50,631 bases of DNA, taken from NCBI GenBank assembly GCA_913777665.1, contig CAJYTF010000012.1, positions 1-50,631 on the forward strand, given 5' to 3'. A model generated the notes under the pieces. It searched no databases, had not been told where the DNA came from, and saw nothing but the letters and a program-made list of their open reading frames with translations. Made by a program: the position numbers and the translations under genes. Within the stretch, counting starts at the first letter, position 1. Each line of letters begins with the position of its first letter. Source of the stretch: an uncultured Myroides sp. (lineage in GTDB: Bacteria; Bacteroidota; Bacteroidia; Flavobacteriales; Flavobacteriaceae). Below, piece after piece: positions 25,972 to 34,323 of the stretch.

Positions 25972-25987
25972 GCCTGTCGAAGTGCAC
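25941..25987 (+). repeat. Dispersed repeat copy R1
   Basis: attccctaattccccattcc followed by ccggtcactgagcctgtcga. A near-identical unit is at 26585-26625 and a longer degenerate version at 38831-39021. The ggtcactgagcctgtcgaag core is, from general knowledge, a recurrent intergenic element in Bacteroidota. Confidence 0.7.
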
Positions 25988-26079
25988 CGTACTCCCACAC
26001 CTCGGATAATTCGTACACCCCAAAAAAACCACCAAATTTCCCCGAACGTTTAACCATATGCCCGTACATAAAATAGTAA

Positions 26080-26310
26080 TTATTTATCACGAAAACTATT
26101 TACGAAGTTCAGAACAAAATCCGCTCTTTCGTCAACAGAGATTTTTGGAACTTCAACAATTTCATATCCGAACTCTAAATAGGTTGCTTTCATTTTTTCA
26201 AAGGTATAATCAGCTTCTTCCCAAGTTTGCTTTCTTTCGTTGTCTGTTTCATATATTTCTTCCCAAGGTGGCAGTATAAAAACCTTCGTTTGATAAGGAT
26301 GTAAACTTAC
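26080..26310 (-). pseudogene. C-terminal fragment of an AAA (AAA_28-type) ATPase
   Basis: Minus-strand open frame without a start: HPYQTKVFILPPWEEIYETD, NERKQTWEEADYTFEKMKA, TYLEFGYEIVEVPKISVDER, ending NFVNSFRDK. It resembles the C-terminal third of predicted ATPases with an AAA_28 domain, where ILPPWEEIYxxDxERxQ is a conserved stretch. The Walker A portion is missing. Upstream the frame runs into the XseA-like fragment. Confidence 0.55.
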
Positions 26311-26324
26311 AGTTATATGTAATT

Positions 26325-26567
26325 CTAGGCATTTATTTCTTCTTTTCTTATAAGGGCGTAGCCTTTTTTTAGTATAGCTTCAGGATCGTAAAGACTCGGA
26401 TAATGTCCCCAATCGTCAAGTTTACTATTTGTGCCTCTAAGCTTCATTTTTACAAGATAGGTCAACTGTTCCGTTTTTTGTTTTAATGGTGTTCTGGCTT
26501 CCCTCAGTATATAGCTGCTGTATAACTGCAACTGTTCTGCCTGTTCGTGTCCGAACGGAGCGAAGCT
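26325..26567 (-). pseudogene. C-terminal fragment resembling exonuclease VII large subunit (XseA)
   Basis: Open frame from about 26567: ISFAPFGHEQAEQLQLYSSY, ILREARTPLKQKTEQLTYLV, SLYDPEAILKKGYALIRKEE. The final DPExILKKGYALI is the XseA C-terminal motif preceded by a helical region. No catalytic or OB-fold part is present. It directly abuts the AAA fragment, and both lie between repeats R1 and R2. The identification rests on a short motif. Confidence 0.4.
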
Positions 26568-26584
26568 AATTCAACGTTGCAATA

Positions 26585-26625
26585 ATTCCCTAATTCCCCA
26601 TTCCCTGATCACTGAGCCTGCGGTT
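26585..26625 (+). repeat. Dispersed repeat copy R2
   Basis: attccctaattccccattcc followed by ctgatcactgagcctgcgg, same orientation as R1 with 3 differences across the first 36 positions. R1 and R2 bracket a 600-bp block of gene tails. The rest of 26626-26767 is non-coding. Confidence 0.7.
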
Positions 26626-26767
26626 AGGATGTTCTGCCTGCAGACGACAGAAGGTTGCTGATTATGAAGTATCACGATAATTTGCCCATGATAGAGCGCA
26701 TTCTTAATATAAGCCTATCCGTACTTGATTATTGCAATCCTGAAGTCTATAAAATAAGCTTGTTTTT

Positions 26768-27202
26768 TTAAAGTTTATTCCATTGCATTACATACTCTTT
26801 CTCTAAAGTCAGCTGGTCAGTTGATTCCGATAAGATAATAAAGTCTCTGGATTTATAAAAGTTTACACTTTTATCATTTTTTTGATAAACATTTAATTTC
26901 AATTCCGTTCGTATGTTCTTAGCATAGTTTAAAAGTAAAGTCCCAATTCCTTTTCCTTGCTGTTCTATATCTACAAAAATTGATGCAATGCAATTTTCGC
27001 TTAATGCAATAAATCCTAAAATGGTATCAGTTTCTTCTGCTATATAAACTTCTGAATTTGGAAGATATTTTTCAATCATTAAAGATTTGTTATTTATCCA
27101 ATATTCTTTCGATATAAAATCGTGAGCTTTTAAAGATGTATTTAGCCAGATTTCAGCTAAAAACGGAACATCTTTATTTTCCATCTTTCTTATTTTGGTC
27201 AT
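26768..27202 (-). CDS. GNAT-family N-acetyltransferase
   Basis: 144 residues, complete GNAT fold. The acetyl-CoA pyrophosphate loop is DIEQQGKGIGTLLLNYAKN (Q/RxxGxG/A). Other parts: KIRKMENKDVPFLAEIWLNT (start), VYIAEETDTILGFIALSEN, LKLNVYQKNDKSVNFYKSRD (the NxxAxxFYxxxGF-like motif). The substrate is unknown; it is closest in layout to small putative acetyltransferases of the YjaB/YhfO type. It is monocistronic and intact in an otherwise decayed neighbourhood. Confidence 0.88.
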   Translation of the reverse strand: MTKIRKMENKDVPFLAEIWLNTSLKAHDFISKEYWINNKSLMIEKYLPNSEVYIAEETDTILGFIALSENCIASIFVDIEQQGKGIGTLLLNYAKNIRTELKLNVYQKNDKSVNFYKSRDFIILSESTDQLTLEKEYVMQWNKL

Positions 27203-27404
27203 TTTATGTCTACTATTTTAGTTTCTTAAAAAGTGTTACTTTATTGAGATAAGTATTGTACGATATTTTTAATAATAACTTATAGTTACGTAGTTTTATG
27301 ATTCTTAATCCTCGTTGAAAAATTCCTCACAACGCTTCATCATCAAATATAATACTTTCTCCATTCCCTTTTTCCCATTCCCATTTCCCCATTCTCATCG
27401 CTTC

Positions 27405-27902
27405 TGCAGCAGCGATTTTGATATCACTGGCACCGTCATAAAGTTGATTCTTCAAGTATTGTTACCTGTTATAATCGATATCAGTCTCAATTCCCGTTTT
27501 AGTGCAAGTGGCGAGAAGGACAAGAAACAACTCAAATATTTCGAATCAGGCAGTCATACTCACCATCATTTACACATCATTTTGTACATCATTCTCATAG
27601 CATATTTTTGAGGGCTTCACTGCGCTTGAACTTATCAGACTTTGCGTAGGGATCATAATCTTGTTTTTTGTTACATTTCTTTGAATAGGACTACTCAATC
27701 GCTTGTTTGCTTTTCAGATGAAGATCGTATCACGGTCTTATTCTGTGGGTCTAAAATCATTAGTAAACGGCACTGTTATGTGTTCTTTCGGCCTAGTATT
27801 ATCACAGGATTAATATTGTTACCACTAATGCTTTACCATACCTTGCAACTGATTGCTCTTAGCATTATCGCTCAGCGTATGGCTCGGCGAAAAGAAGTAT
27901 GA
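27405..27902 (+). pseudogene. Bile acid:sodium symporter family protein (SBF-like), decayed
   Basis: Family motifs are spread over different frames: GTVIKLILQVLLPV; RFSASGEKDKKQLKYF followed in another frame by AVILTIIYTSFC; FSDEDRITVLFCGSK, then in a shifted frame SLVNGTVM, and again ITGLILLPLMLYHTLQLIA and AQRMARRKE. These reproduce in order the second half of SBF_like transporters (LGFxxEDxIxxLFCGSKKSLxxGVPM...LPLMLYHQLQL). At least three frameshifts and no 5' half; the upstream boundary is a C-rich stretch (ttcccattcccatttcccc) akin to the dispersed repeat. Confidence 0.65.
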
Positions 27903-28041
27903 TTTTATTTTAAAACTAAGCCGCCTGAAGATAATTTAATAAAAGTTTTTTAAGTTCCAAATATCAATTAGTATTAGTTGTTCAAATACTCTAAAATCTT
28001 TTAAATTTGTATAGATGTAAACAAATTTAAAAGTAGTGGTA

Positions 28042-29367
28042 CTAACTTTTAAAAACAATTACAAATTGTTTCTTATTATTACTTTGCTTATAATACAAAT
28101 ATCCGTTGTGTGCTTCAACTATGTTTTTTGAAAGGGTTAAACCAATACCCACACCATTTTTACGTGTGGTGTAAAAAGGTAAAAATATTTTTGAAACTAT
28201 TGCGTCATCAATGAAAGTTCCCGAATCTTCAAAAATAATTTGTAAACGATTCGTCTGTTGCTTTATATCTACACGTATAACTCTAATATTTTCCCTAGCA
28301 ACAGAAAAAATGGCATTTTTTAATAGGTTTATAACAACTTGTTCTAACTGTACCCTGTCGGCATTTACAATAGTTACCTGTGAAGTATCATAAACAAAAT
28401 TAATGTTTTTTTCTTCCAGTTCATGTCTGAATGCATGGTGAACCTCACGAATAAGCTTTTGTATATTTACTTTGGTTTTTACCGGATCAGGCAACATGGT
28501 TAATTGCCTGTACTGATCAACAAATTTTTGCAAATGAATGCTTCTGTTGATGATGGTATCAAGACTTAAACGGATATCATCATAATCATCATTTGTAAGC
28601 TCATTAGTTTCAAAATACAATTTTGTAGTGCTTGCTAACGAAGCAATAGGTGTTAATGAATTAATAATTTCATGTGCTATAACTTTCATAACGTTCATCC
28701 ATGCTTCTTTTTCAGTCGAATCAATTACACGCTGAATAGAATCTAGAATGATAATGTCGTAGGTTTGGTTAGCTATAGCAGTTTTGGAATTTTGTATAAT
28801 ATAGGTTTGACGTTCTTCTCCTTGTATTTCAATGGTGAAGGTCGATTTTATTTCCTGAAAATCAGACTCCTCGAATGTTTCACAAAATTTAGGAATAAAT
28901 TTCTTTAAATATTTCCAGGAAGTGGATTTAGGAATATTAAAAATAGATTGAAAATGCTTGTTCATGAAGATGATTTTACGGTCATCTTCTGTTCTTTTTA
29001 GAATTAAGAAACCTGATGATGTAGCATTTAATAATTGATGATATAGAATTTCTTTAGAATCGTTTAGCTGTTTTTCGGCTTTAATCTTTTTGTACAGCTT
29101 TAAAGTTTCGTCGTTGCTTTTAAATTGACTTTCGTTTAGATCCAAACTAAAATCATCATGTAAAAGTGATACGATTATTTTTTGGTAATAAAGCAAGTGT
29201 AAACGCACTAGGTAAATAAGCTCACCAAGTGACATAATGACTAATGACAGTAAAAAGGTAACTGAAAACCAATAATTTTTAAACGCAAAATAAGCTGTAG
29301 CCGTTAAAAGCAAAAGCAACACGAAACATCGCAAAGTTATTGAAACTATAATTTTTAAAGGCTTCAT
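28042..29367 (-). CDS. Sensor histidine kinase (NtrB-like), partner of the sigma-54 activator
   Basis: 441 residues. Two N-terminal membrane spans (about 12-30 and 33-52) with almost no periplasmic loop; a PAS-like segment (about 105-210: ILYHQLLNATSSGFLILKRT, KIIFMNKHFQSIFNIP); dimerisation/phospho-acceptor helix with His in MKVIAHEIINSLTPIASLAS; HATPase with N box VVINLLKNAIFSV, G1 IIFEDSGTFI, and G2 KNGVGIGLTLSKNIVEAHNG. It ends 3 bp before the regulator gene's start region (29371), so the pair is co-transcribed with the regulator first. The signal is probably membrane or cytosolic stress. Confidence 0.9.
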   Translation of the reverse strand: MKPLKIIVSITLRCFVLLLLLTATAYFAFKNYWFSVTFLLSLVIMSLGELIYLVRLHLLYYQKIIVSLLHDDFSLDLNESQFKSNDETLKLYKKIKAEKQLNDSKEILYHQLLNATSSGFLILKRTEDDRKIIFMNKHFQSIFNIPKSTSWKYLKKFIPKFCETFEESDFQEIKSTFTIEIQGEERQTYIIQNSKTAIANQTYDIIILDSIQRVIDSTEKEAWMNVMKVIAHEIINSLTPIASLASTTKLYFETNELTNDDYDDIRLSLDTIINRSIHLQKFVDQYRQLTMLPDPVKTKVNIQKLIREVHHAFRHELEEKNINFVYDTSQVTIVNADRVQLEQVVINLLKNAIFSVARENIRVIRVDIKQQTNRLQIIFEDSGTFIDDAIVSKIFLPFYTTRKNGVGIGLTLSKNIVEAHNGYLYYKQSNNKKQFVIVFKS

Positions 29368-29370
29368 AAG

Positions 29371-30714
29371 TTATTGATTTGAAATAGTGTGTTTTTCCAT
29401 TTTACGATATAGTGCTGCTCGTGAAATGCCTAGATCTTCGGCAGTTTTACTTATATTTCCATTGTAAAAATGCAATCGTTCTACTATTTTCTGTTTTTCC
29501 ATATCATTTAGTGATTGTACATTTTCTGTTTCAATTAATGGAATCAATGTATCGAATCCTAAATTTTCAATTGAAATCTGGTTATTTTCAGCTAAAATTG
29601 TTGCCCGCTCTATTCTGTTCTGTAATTCGCGGATATTACCTTTCCATGCATATTTTTGAAGCTGTTCTAAAACTAAGTTGTTGATAACAGGAATTTCCAA
29701 ATCATATTTATCCGCAAAAAGTTCTAAAAAATATTGTATTAAAGGTTTTATGTCCTCTTCACGTTCCCTTAAAGCCGGCATGGTTACCGAAATGGTATTT
29801 ATCCGGTAAAAAAGATCTTCTCTAAACTTACCTTGTGCAACAGCTTCTTCTAATAGTACATTAGTTGCAGTAATAATACGCACGTCAATTTTACGCACTT
29901 TACTTTCTCCCAAACGAATAATTTCTTTATTTTGAATAGCCTGCAGTAATTTGCCTTGCAGATGTAATGGTACATTTCCAATTTCATCCAAAAAAAGTGT
30001 TCCGCCTTCAGCTGCTTCAAACCTTCCGGTTGTATCTTGTTTGGCATCAGTAAAAGCTCCTTTGGCATAACCAAATAATTCGCTTTCAAATAAATTGTCG
30101 TTTAAAGAGCCTAAATCTACAGAAATAAACGGAGCATCTTTTCGTACAGAGCTTTTGTGAATGTGTTGGGCCAGCACTGATTTTCCTGTTCCGTTTTCAC
30201 CCAAAATTAAAACAGTAGCATGTGTTTTAGCAATACGGTCTGTTACTTTGTACACTTTTTCAATTGCGGGTGAAGTGCCTAAAAATAAACTGGTGTTTTT
30301 GTTTGGTTGATGCTTATTTGTTTTACGGTGTAACTTTACCGTATCTTTAATAAGCAGTATCAATTTGTCGTTATCCCATGGTTTCAGTATATAGTCAACG
30401 GCACCTAATTTTAGACCTTCCACAGCAGTTTCTACATTTCCAAACGATGTCATTAAAATAATATGGGCAGTAGGTTTTAAATTTTTAATTTCCTTTAACC
30501 AAAAAATACCTTCTTTACCGTCCTCATAACCTCTTCTAAAATTCATGTCCATTAAAACAAGATCTATATCATCCATCTGTAAAATATCAGGAATTTTTTT
30601 TGGATCAGAGCAGGTAATAATGGTCTCAAAAGAGCGTTTTAAAAGCAGTTTGGTGGCAATTAAAATTTCTTCCTGGTCGTCAATAATCAAAATAGTAGCT
30701 TGTGTTTTTTTCAT
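29371..30714 (-). CDS. NtrC-family sigma-54-dependent response regulator
   Basis: 447 residues. Receiver (1-125) with D56 in LVLMDMNFRRG and the Lys in DYILKPWDND. AAA+ domain (about 145-385): Walker A ILGENGTGKSVLAQHIHKS, sigma-54 contact loop ELFGYAKGAFTDAKQDTTGR (GAFTDA instead of GAFTGA), Walker B GGTLFLDEIGNVPLHLQ, arginine finger FREDLFYRINT. The C-terminal Fis-type HTH is NGNISKTAEDLGISRAALYRKMEKHTI. All activator features are present, so it should drive a sigma-54 promoter. The only nearby divergent unit is the exporter operon at 30905, and dyads at 30729-30766 look like its binding site. Confidence 0.93.
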   Translation of the reverse strand: MKKTQATILIIDDQEEILIATKLLLKRSFETIITCSDPKKIPDILQMDDIDLVLMDMNFRRGYEDGKEGIFWLKEIKNLKPTAHIILMTSFGNVETAVEGLKLGAVDYILKPWDNDKLILLIKDTVKLHRKTNKHQPNKNTSLFLGTSPAIEKVYKVTDRIAKTHATVLILGENGTGKSVLAQHIHKSSVRKDAPFISVDLGSLNDNLFESELFGYAKGAFTDAKQDTTGRFEAAEGGTLFLDEIGNVPLHLQGKLLQAIQNKEIIRLGESKVRKIDVRIITATNVLLEEAVAQGKFREDLFYRINTISVTMPALREREEDIKPLIQYFLELFADKYDLEIPVINNLVLEQLQKYAWKGNIRELQNRIERATILAENNQISIENLGFDTLIPLIETENVQSLNDMEKQKIVERLHFYNGNISKTAEDLGISRAALYRKMEKHTISNQ

Positions 30715-30728
30715 TATTAAATATTCAT

Positions 30729-30766
30729 TGTTCGTTTTAGAACGTATTGGTGTTCAAAAACGGACA
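30729..30766. promoter_or_regulatory. Tandem dyads, probable enhancer for the NtrC-type regulator
   Basis: gttc-gtttta-gaac (30730-30743) and gttc-aaaaac-ggac (30752-30765), centres 22 bp apart (two helical turns). Together they also form a larger inverted repeat, tgttcgttttagaac / gttcaaaaacggaca, 13 of 15 matching. It lies between the regulator gene and the exporter operon, about 95-120 bp upstream of the start inferred from the -24/-12 element, the usual enhancer distance. Confidence 0.55.
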
Positions 30767-30830
30767 GTTTTATTTTTGTCTTGTTTTACAATTTTCAAAA
30801 AATCAGTTTGTTAGCAAAATTTAAATTTTA

Positions 30831-30844
30831 GGCACGTTTTTTAC
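30831..30844 (+). promoter_or_regulatory. Candidate -24/-12 (sigma-54) promoter of the exporter operon
   Basis: aGGCACGttttttAC: GGCAC at the -24 position matches the consensus, GG and the -12 element are correctly spaced (10 nt), but the -12 reads AC instead of GC. Start of transcription would be near 30855, 50 nt before the HlyD gene. The non-consensus -12 lowers confidence. Confidence 0.4.
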
Positions 30845-30904
30845 CCATTGATTTATAGTAAAATAGCCATAATAATTGTGCTGCTTTGGTAAAATTAAGA
30901 AATA

Positions 30905-32143
30905 ATGGACACGAAAATTGATCAAAGAAAAAAAAAGGAAAAACGTTTTATTTTATTAGCAGTTGCTATTGTTATTTTAGGAGGAACCGCCTATTATATG
31001 GCGAGTCATCCGCGCACTTTAATGGTGCATTCGAACGAGTTGATGGTTAAAACGGTAGTTGTAGATAACTTTGAAGATTTTGTTGTTTTTCAGGCGCAGA
31101 TTGAACCTTTAAACTCTATTTTTATAAACGTTGTAGAAGGCGGATCTGTACAGGAAGTTTTTGTTGAAAACGGTGAAATGGTTGCTAAAAATATGCCTAT
31201 AGCACGCTTGTACAATCCTAATACTGAATTAAATTACTTAACACAAGAGACGGCTATTATCGAACAGATGAATCAACTGAATATTTCAAAGCTTTCGGTC
31301 AGAAATCAGGAATTGAATTTATCTAAAGACTTTGTCGCTATTGAGCATGATTACAATCAGGCAAAATTAAATTACCACTTAAATAAAAAATTGTATGATC
31401 GGGAAGTTTTGTCTGAAAACGAATGGCAGAATACCCAGGAAAAACTACGGTACGAAGAAGAGCGTAAAAGTATTATTCAGAAAAGTTTGATTAAAGAGCG
31501 GGAATCTAATAAAATTCAGTTGAAGCAGATAAGCGAAGCTTTGACAATCATGCAAAGAAGTTTGACTACATTACGTCAAAACAAGAAAAATTTTCTCGTA
31601 CTGGCTCCGGAATCAGGTAGGTTGGGATCTTTTGAAGCAACTTTGGGACAGAGTATTGAAGCAGGTAAAAGTATAGGAAAAATAGATATTTTAAGTGGTT
31701 ATAAACTTGTTGCTATGGTAGACGAATATTATCTTGACCGCATACAGGAAAATCAATACGGACAGATTGAAGTTAAAGGGAAAACCATCAAGGTAAAGGT
31801 TGTCAAAATTTTACCTGAAGTAAAAGGAGGTAAATTTGAAACAGAATTGGAATTTATTGATAAGATTCCCGAAAATCTTCAGGAAGGTCTGTCTGTAGGT
31901 GTGAAGTTAACGCTGTCCGAAAAAGAAAAAAAACTGGTTATTCCTAAAGGTTCTTTTTATACAGCCACACAAGGTAAATGGATTTTTGTTATAAACGAAA
32001 ACAAGGCTGTGAGAAGAAAAATTGAATTAGGACGGGAAAATCCGAATTTTTATGAGGTTGTTTCAGGTTTAAAGCAAAATGAACAGGTAATAATATCAAA
32101 CTACGGTGAGTACCGTGAAATTAAAGAATTAATAATTAAATAA
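30905..32143 (+). CDS. HlyD/MacA-type periplasmic adaptor subunit
   Basis: 412 residues. One N-terminal membrane span (18-35: FILLAVAIVILGGTAYYMAS) then a lipoyl/barrel-sandwich half (GGSVQEVFVENGEMVAKNMP), a long coiled-coil hairpin (about 115-235: QEKLRYEEERKSIIQKSLIK and neighbours), the second lipoyl half (VLAPESGRLGSFEATLGQSI) and a beta-barrel domain (VAMVDEYYLDRIQENQYGQI, VVSGLKQNEQVII). It links the inner-membrane permease to a TolC-type outer channel. First gene of a five-gene operon (gaps of 7, 12, 13 and -8 bp) transcribed from the presumed sigma-54 promoter. Confidence 0.9.
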   Translation: MDTKIDQRKKKEKRFILLAVAIVILGGTAYYMASHPRTLMVHSNELMVKTVVVDNFEDFVVFQAQIEPLNSIFINVVEGGSVQEVFVENGEMVAKNMPIARLYNPNTELNYLTQETAIIEQMNQLNISKLSVRNQELNLSKDFVAIEHDYNQAKLNYHLNKKLYDREVLSENEWQNTQEKLRYEEERKSIIQKSLIKERESNKIQLKQISEALTIMQRSLTTLRQNKKNFLVLAPESGRLGSFEATLGQSIEAGKSIGKIDILSGYKLVAMVDEYYLDRIQENQYGQIEVKGKTIKVKVVKILPEVKGGKFETELEFIDKIPENLQEGLSVGVKLTLSEKEKKLVIPKGSFYTATQGKWIFVINENKAVRRKIELGRENPNFYEVVSGLKQNEQVIISNYGEYREIKELIIK

Positions 32144-32150
32144 TAAACAA

Positions 32151-33590
32151 ATGAAAAACATACTACTACTATTTATAACTCTTTTGGGATCGAATGTATT
32201 GTTAGCCCAAAAGTGTAATTGCGAAAGTAATTTTGAATTGGTAAAAAAAACATTCGAAGAAAATGATGCAGGTTTCGAATATGTCTTGGAAAAAAAAGGA
32301 GAACAAGCTTATAAAGTTCACAACGAACAAATTATGGCTAAAATAGAAAAGGCGGAAAACATAGTACAATGCAGTGACATTTTATATGAATGGCTGGAGT
32401 TTTTCAGATCCGGACATATCTCTATATCTCTCTCAAAAGACGTTCAGCAACAAAATGCAGAAGTAGTGAAAAAGCAGGATTTTTCCAATTGGGATGTTTA
32501 TAAAACAGACGTTTCTAAGTTTGAAAAGTATTTAAAGGCTAAGAAAAAAAGCGATGTGGAAGGAATTTGGTATACAGAACCGTATAAAATCGGCATAAAG
32601 AAGGATAAAGACCAGTATGTTGGATTTATTATAGAATCTGGTGCTGATACTTGGAAAAAAGACCAGTTGAAATTAAAAATAAGTGCAAATATGGATTCTT
32701 CTGTCTATTATATGAGGGATCATTCAGCGTTAACATCTAGCGATGTAAAACTGTTGGGGGAGAACTATTTAAAAATCGGTAATTTTATTCTTAAACGTCT
32801 TTCACCAGAACTACCTAAAGATGATGAAATTGAAAGGTATATCACGATGGTTTATGCTACCCAGCCCTACATAGAACAAATAAACGATAAAACGTTAATG
32901 CTTAGAATTCCTTCTTTCCAATACGAAAGTAAAGCTGCTATAGACAGTGTGCTTAAGGCTAACCGAACTCTTATTTTAAAAACAGAAAATCTAATTATAG
33001 ATATTCGCAACGGAACCGGAGGAAGCGACTCAAGTTACGATGAACTAATTCCGTATTTGTATACTAACCCTATAAGAACAGTTGGCGTACAATATCGATC
33101 AACCAAATTAAATAATCAGCGTATGCTTGATTTTATTAACAAACCTGAATATGGTTTACCAGAAGAAGATAAGAAGTGGGCAAAGTTAGCTTATGAAAAA
33201 TTAGAAGCGAACATCGGAAACTATGTAGGAATAAATCAATACGATGTAAACCTTACAACTTTAGACACCATTCATCCGTTCCCTAAAAATGTAGGTATTG
33301 TTATAAACAAAGGAAATGGCAGTACAGACGAGCAATTTTTATTGGCTGCAAAGCAAAGTAAAAAGGTAAAGATTTTTGGTAGAACAACACATGGGGTTCT
33401 CGATATTTCAAACATGTATTTTATCGACTCACCTTGTAATGAATTTAAGTTAGGCTACGCTTTGTCACGCAGCAAACGCATTCCTAATTTTGCAATAGAC
33501 GAAATTGGTATCCAGCCCGATTTTTATCTGGATGATGATATTCCTGAAGAAGAATGGATAACCCACGTAAATGAAATTTTAAATAACTAA
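32151..33590 (+). CDS. S41-family (C-terminal processing/tricorn-like) serine peptidase, secreted
   Basis: 479 residues. Signal peptide about 1-19 (MKNILLLFITLLGSNVLLAQ), then KCNCESNF, an N-terminal helical region of about 110 residues, a central domain, and the peptidase_S41 core: TLMLRIPSFQYESKAAIDSV, LIIDIRNGTGGSDSSYDELI, VGIVINKGNGSTDEQFLLAA with the nucleophile predicted as Ser391, and KVKIFGRTTHGVLDI. No PDZ domain is evident. It is periplasmic or surface-located. Its position inside an ABC exporter operon, 7 bp after the adaptor and 12 bp before the ATPase, suggests it matures, trims or degrades the exported substrate. Confidence 0.85.
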   Translation: MKNILLLFITLLGSNVLLAQKCNCESNFELVKKTFEENDAGFEYVLEKKGEQAYKVHNEQIMAKIEKAENIVQCSDILYEWLEFFRSGHISISLSKDVQQQNAEVVKKQDFSNWDVYKTDVSKFEKYLKAKKKSDVEGIWYTEPYKIGIKKDKDQYVGFIIESGADTWKKDQLKLKISANMDSSVYYMRDHSALTSSDVKLLGENYLKIGNFILKRLSPELPKDDEIERYITMVYATQPYIEQINDKTLMLRIPSFQYESKAAIDSVLKANRTLILKTENLIIDIRNGTGGSDSSYDELIPYLYTNPIRTVGVQYRSTKLNNQRMLDFINKPEYGLPEEDKKWAKLAYEKLEANIGNYVGINQYDVNLTTLDTIHPFPKNVGIVINKGNGSTDEQFLLAAKQSKKVKIFGRTTHGVLDISNMYFIDSPCNEFKLGYALSRSKRIPNFAIDEIGIQPDFYLDDDIPEEEWITHVNEILNN

Positions 33591-33602
33591 AAATACAAAC
33601 AC

Positions 33603-34310
33603 ATGATTAAAATAGATAAACTATCAAAGGTATTTGTTACAGAAGATATACAGACAAAAGCATTGAACAAGATCAACCTGACAGTAAATTCCGGTGAATT
33701 TGTATCCATCATGGGACCATCTGGTTGTGGAAAATCTACCTTATTGAACATCATTGGCTTACTAGATTCTTTTGATGAAGGTTCGTATGAAATTTTATCA
33801 TATGAAATGGCAAATGCTAATGAATCTCAAAGAGCCAAAGTCCGTAAAGAAAATATCGGCTTTATCTTTCAAAACTTTAATTTGATTGACGAGTTGTCCG
33901 TTTATGATAACATAGAGCTACCTTTGATTTATGCAAAAATTTCAAGTGCTGAACGAAAAGTTCGTGTCAGTAATATTGCAGAAAAATTAAGCATCGTACA
34001 TCGTTTAAAGCATTTTCCCCAACAGCTGTCCGGAGGTCAGCAGCAGCGTGTAGCGGTTGCCAGAGCGTTGGTAATGAATCCTAAAATTATTCTGGCAGAT
34101 GAGCCAACCGGAAATTTAGACAGTATTAACGGTAATGAAGTTATGGAGTTGTTAACCGATCTACATGCACAAGGAACTACTATTTTAATGGTTACACACT
34201 CAGAAAACGATGCTGCTTATTCCGAAAAAATTATAACGATGAAAGATGGTGAAATCCTGTCGGAAAAAAGTAACCAGAAAAACATTAATATGTTCAAGAA
34301 CCAACTGTAA
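33603..34310 (+). CDS. ABC transporter ATP-binding protein (MacB/LolD-like)
   Basis: 235 residues. Walker A IMGPSGCGKSTLLNIIGLLD, Q loop GFIFQNFNLIDELS, signature LSGGQQQRVAVARALVMNPK, Walker B ILADEPTGNLDSINGNEV, H loop TILMVTHSEND. Length is that of the MacB/LolD/FtsE subclass which powers mechanotransmission rather than lumen transport. It partners the FtsX-type permease starting 13 bp downstream and, through it, the adaptor and outer channel in the same operon. Confidence 0.95.
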   Translation: MIKIDKLSKVFVTEDIQTKALNKINLTVNSGEFVSIMGPSGCGKSTLLNIIGLLDSFDEGSYEILSYEMANANESQRAKVRKENIGFIFQNFNLIDELSVYDNIELPLIYAKISSAERKVRVSNIAEKLSIVHRLKHFPQQLSGGQQQRVAVARALVMNPKIILADEPTGNLDSINGNEVMELLTDLHAQGTTILMVTHSENDAAYSEKIITMKDGEILSEKSNQKNINMFKNQL

Positions 34311-34323
34311 AGAATATAAACAT

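Noticed and set aside
27315..27611. 98-aa frame considered as an independent gene
   Set aside because: The second half is one frame of the decayed SBF symporter; the first half is repeat-like C-rich sequence.
34246..34323. Upstream in-frame extension of the permease
   Set aside because: It lies within the ABC ATPase gene and lacks a ribosome-binding region; the membrane-anchoring start at 34324 fits the family.
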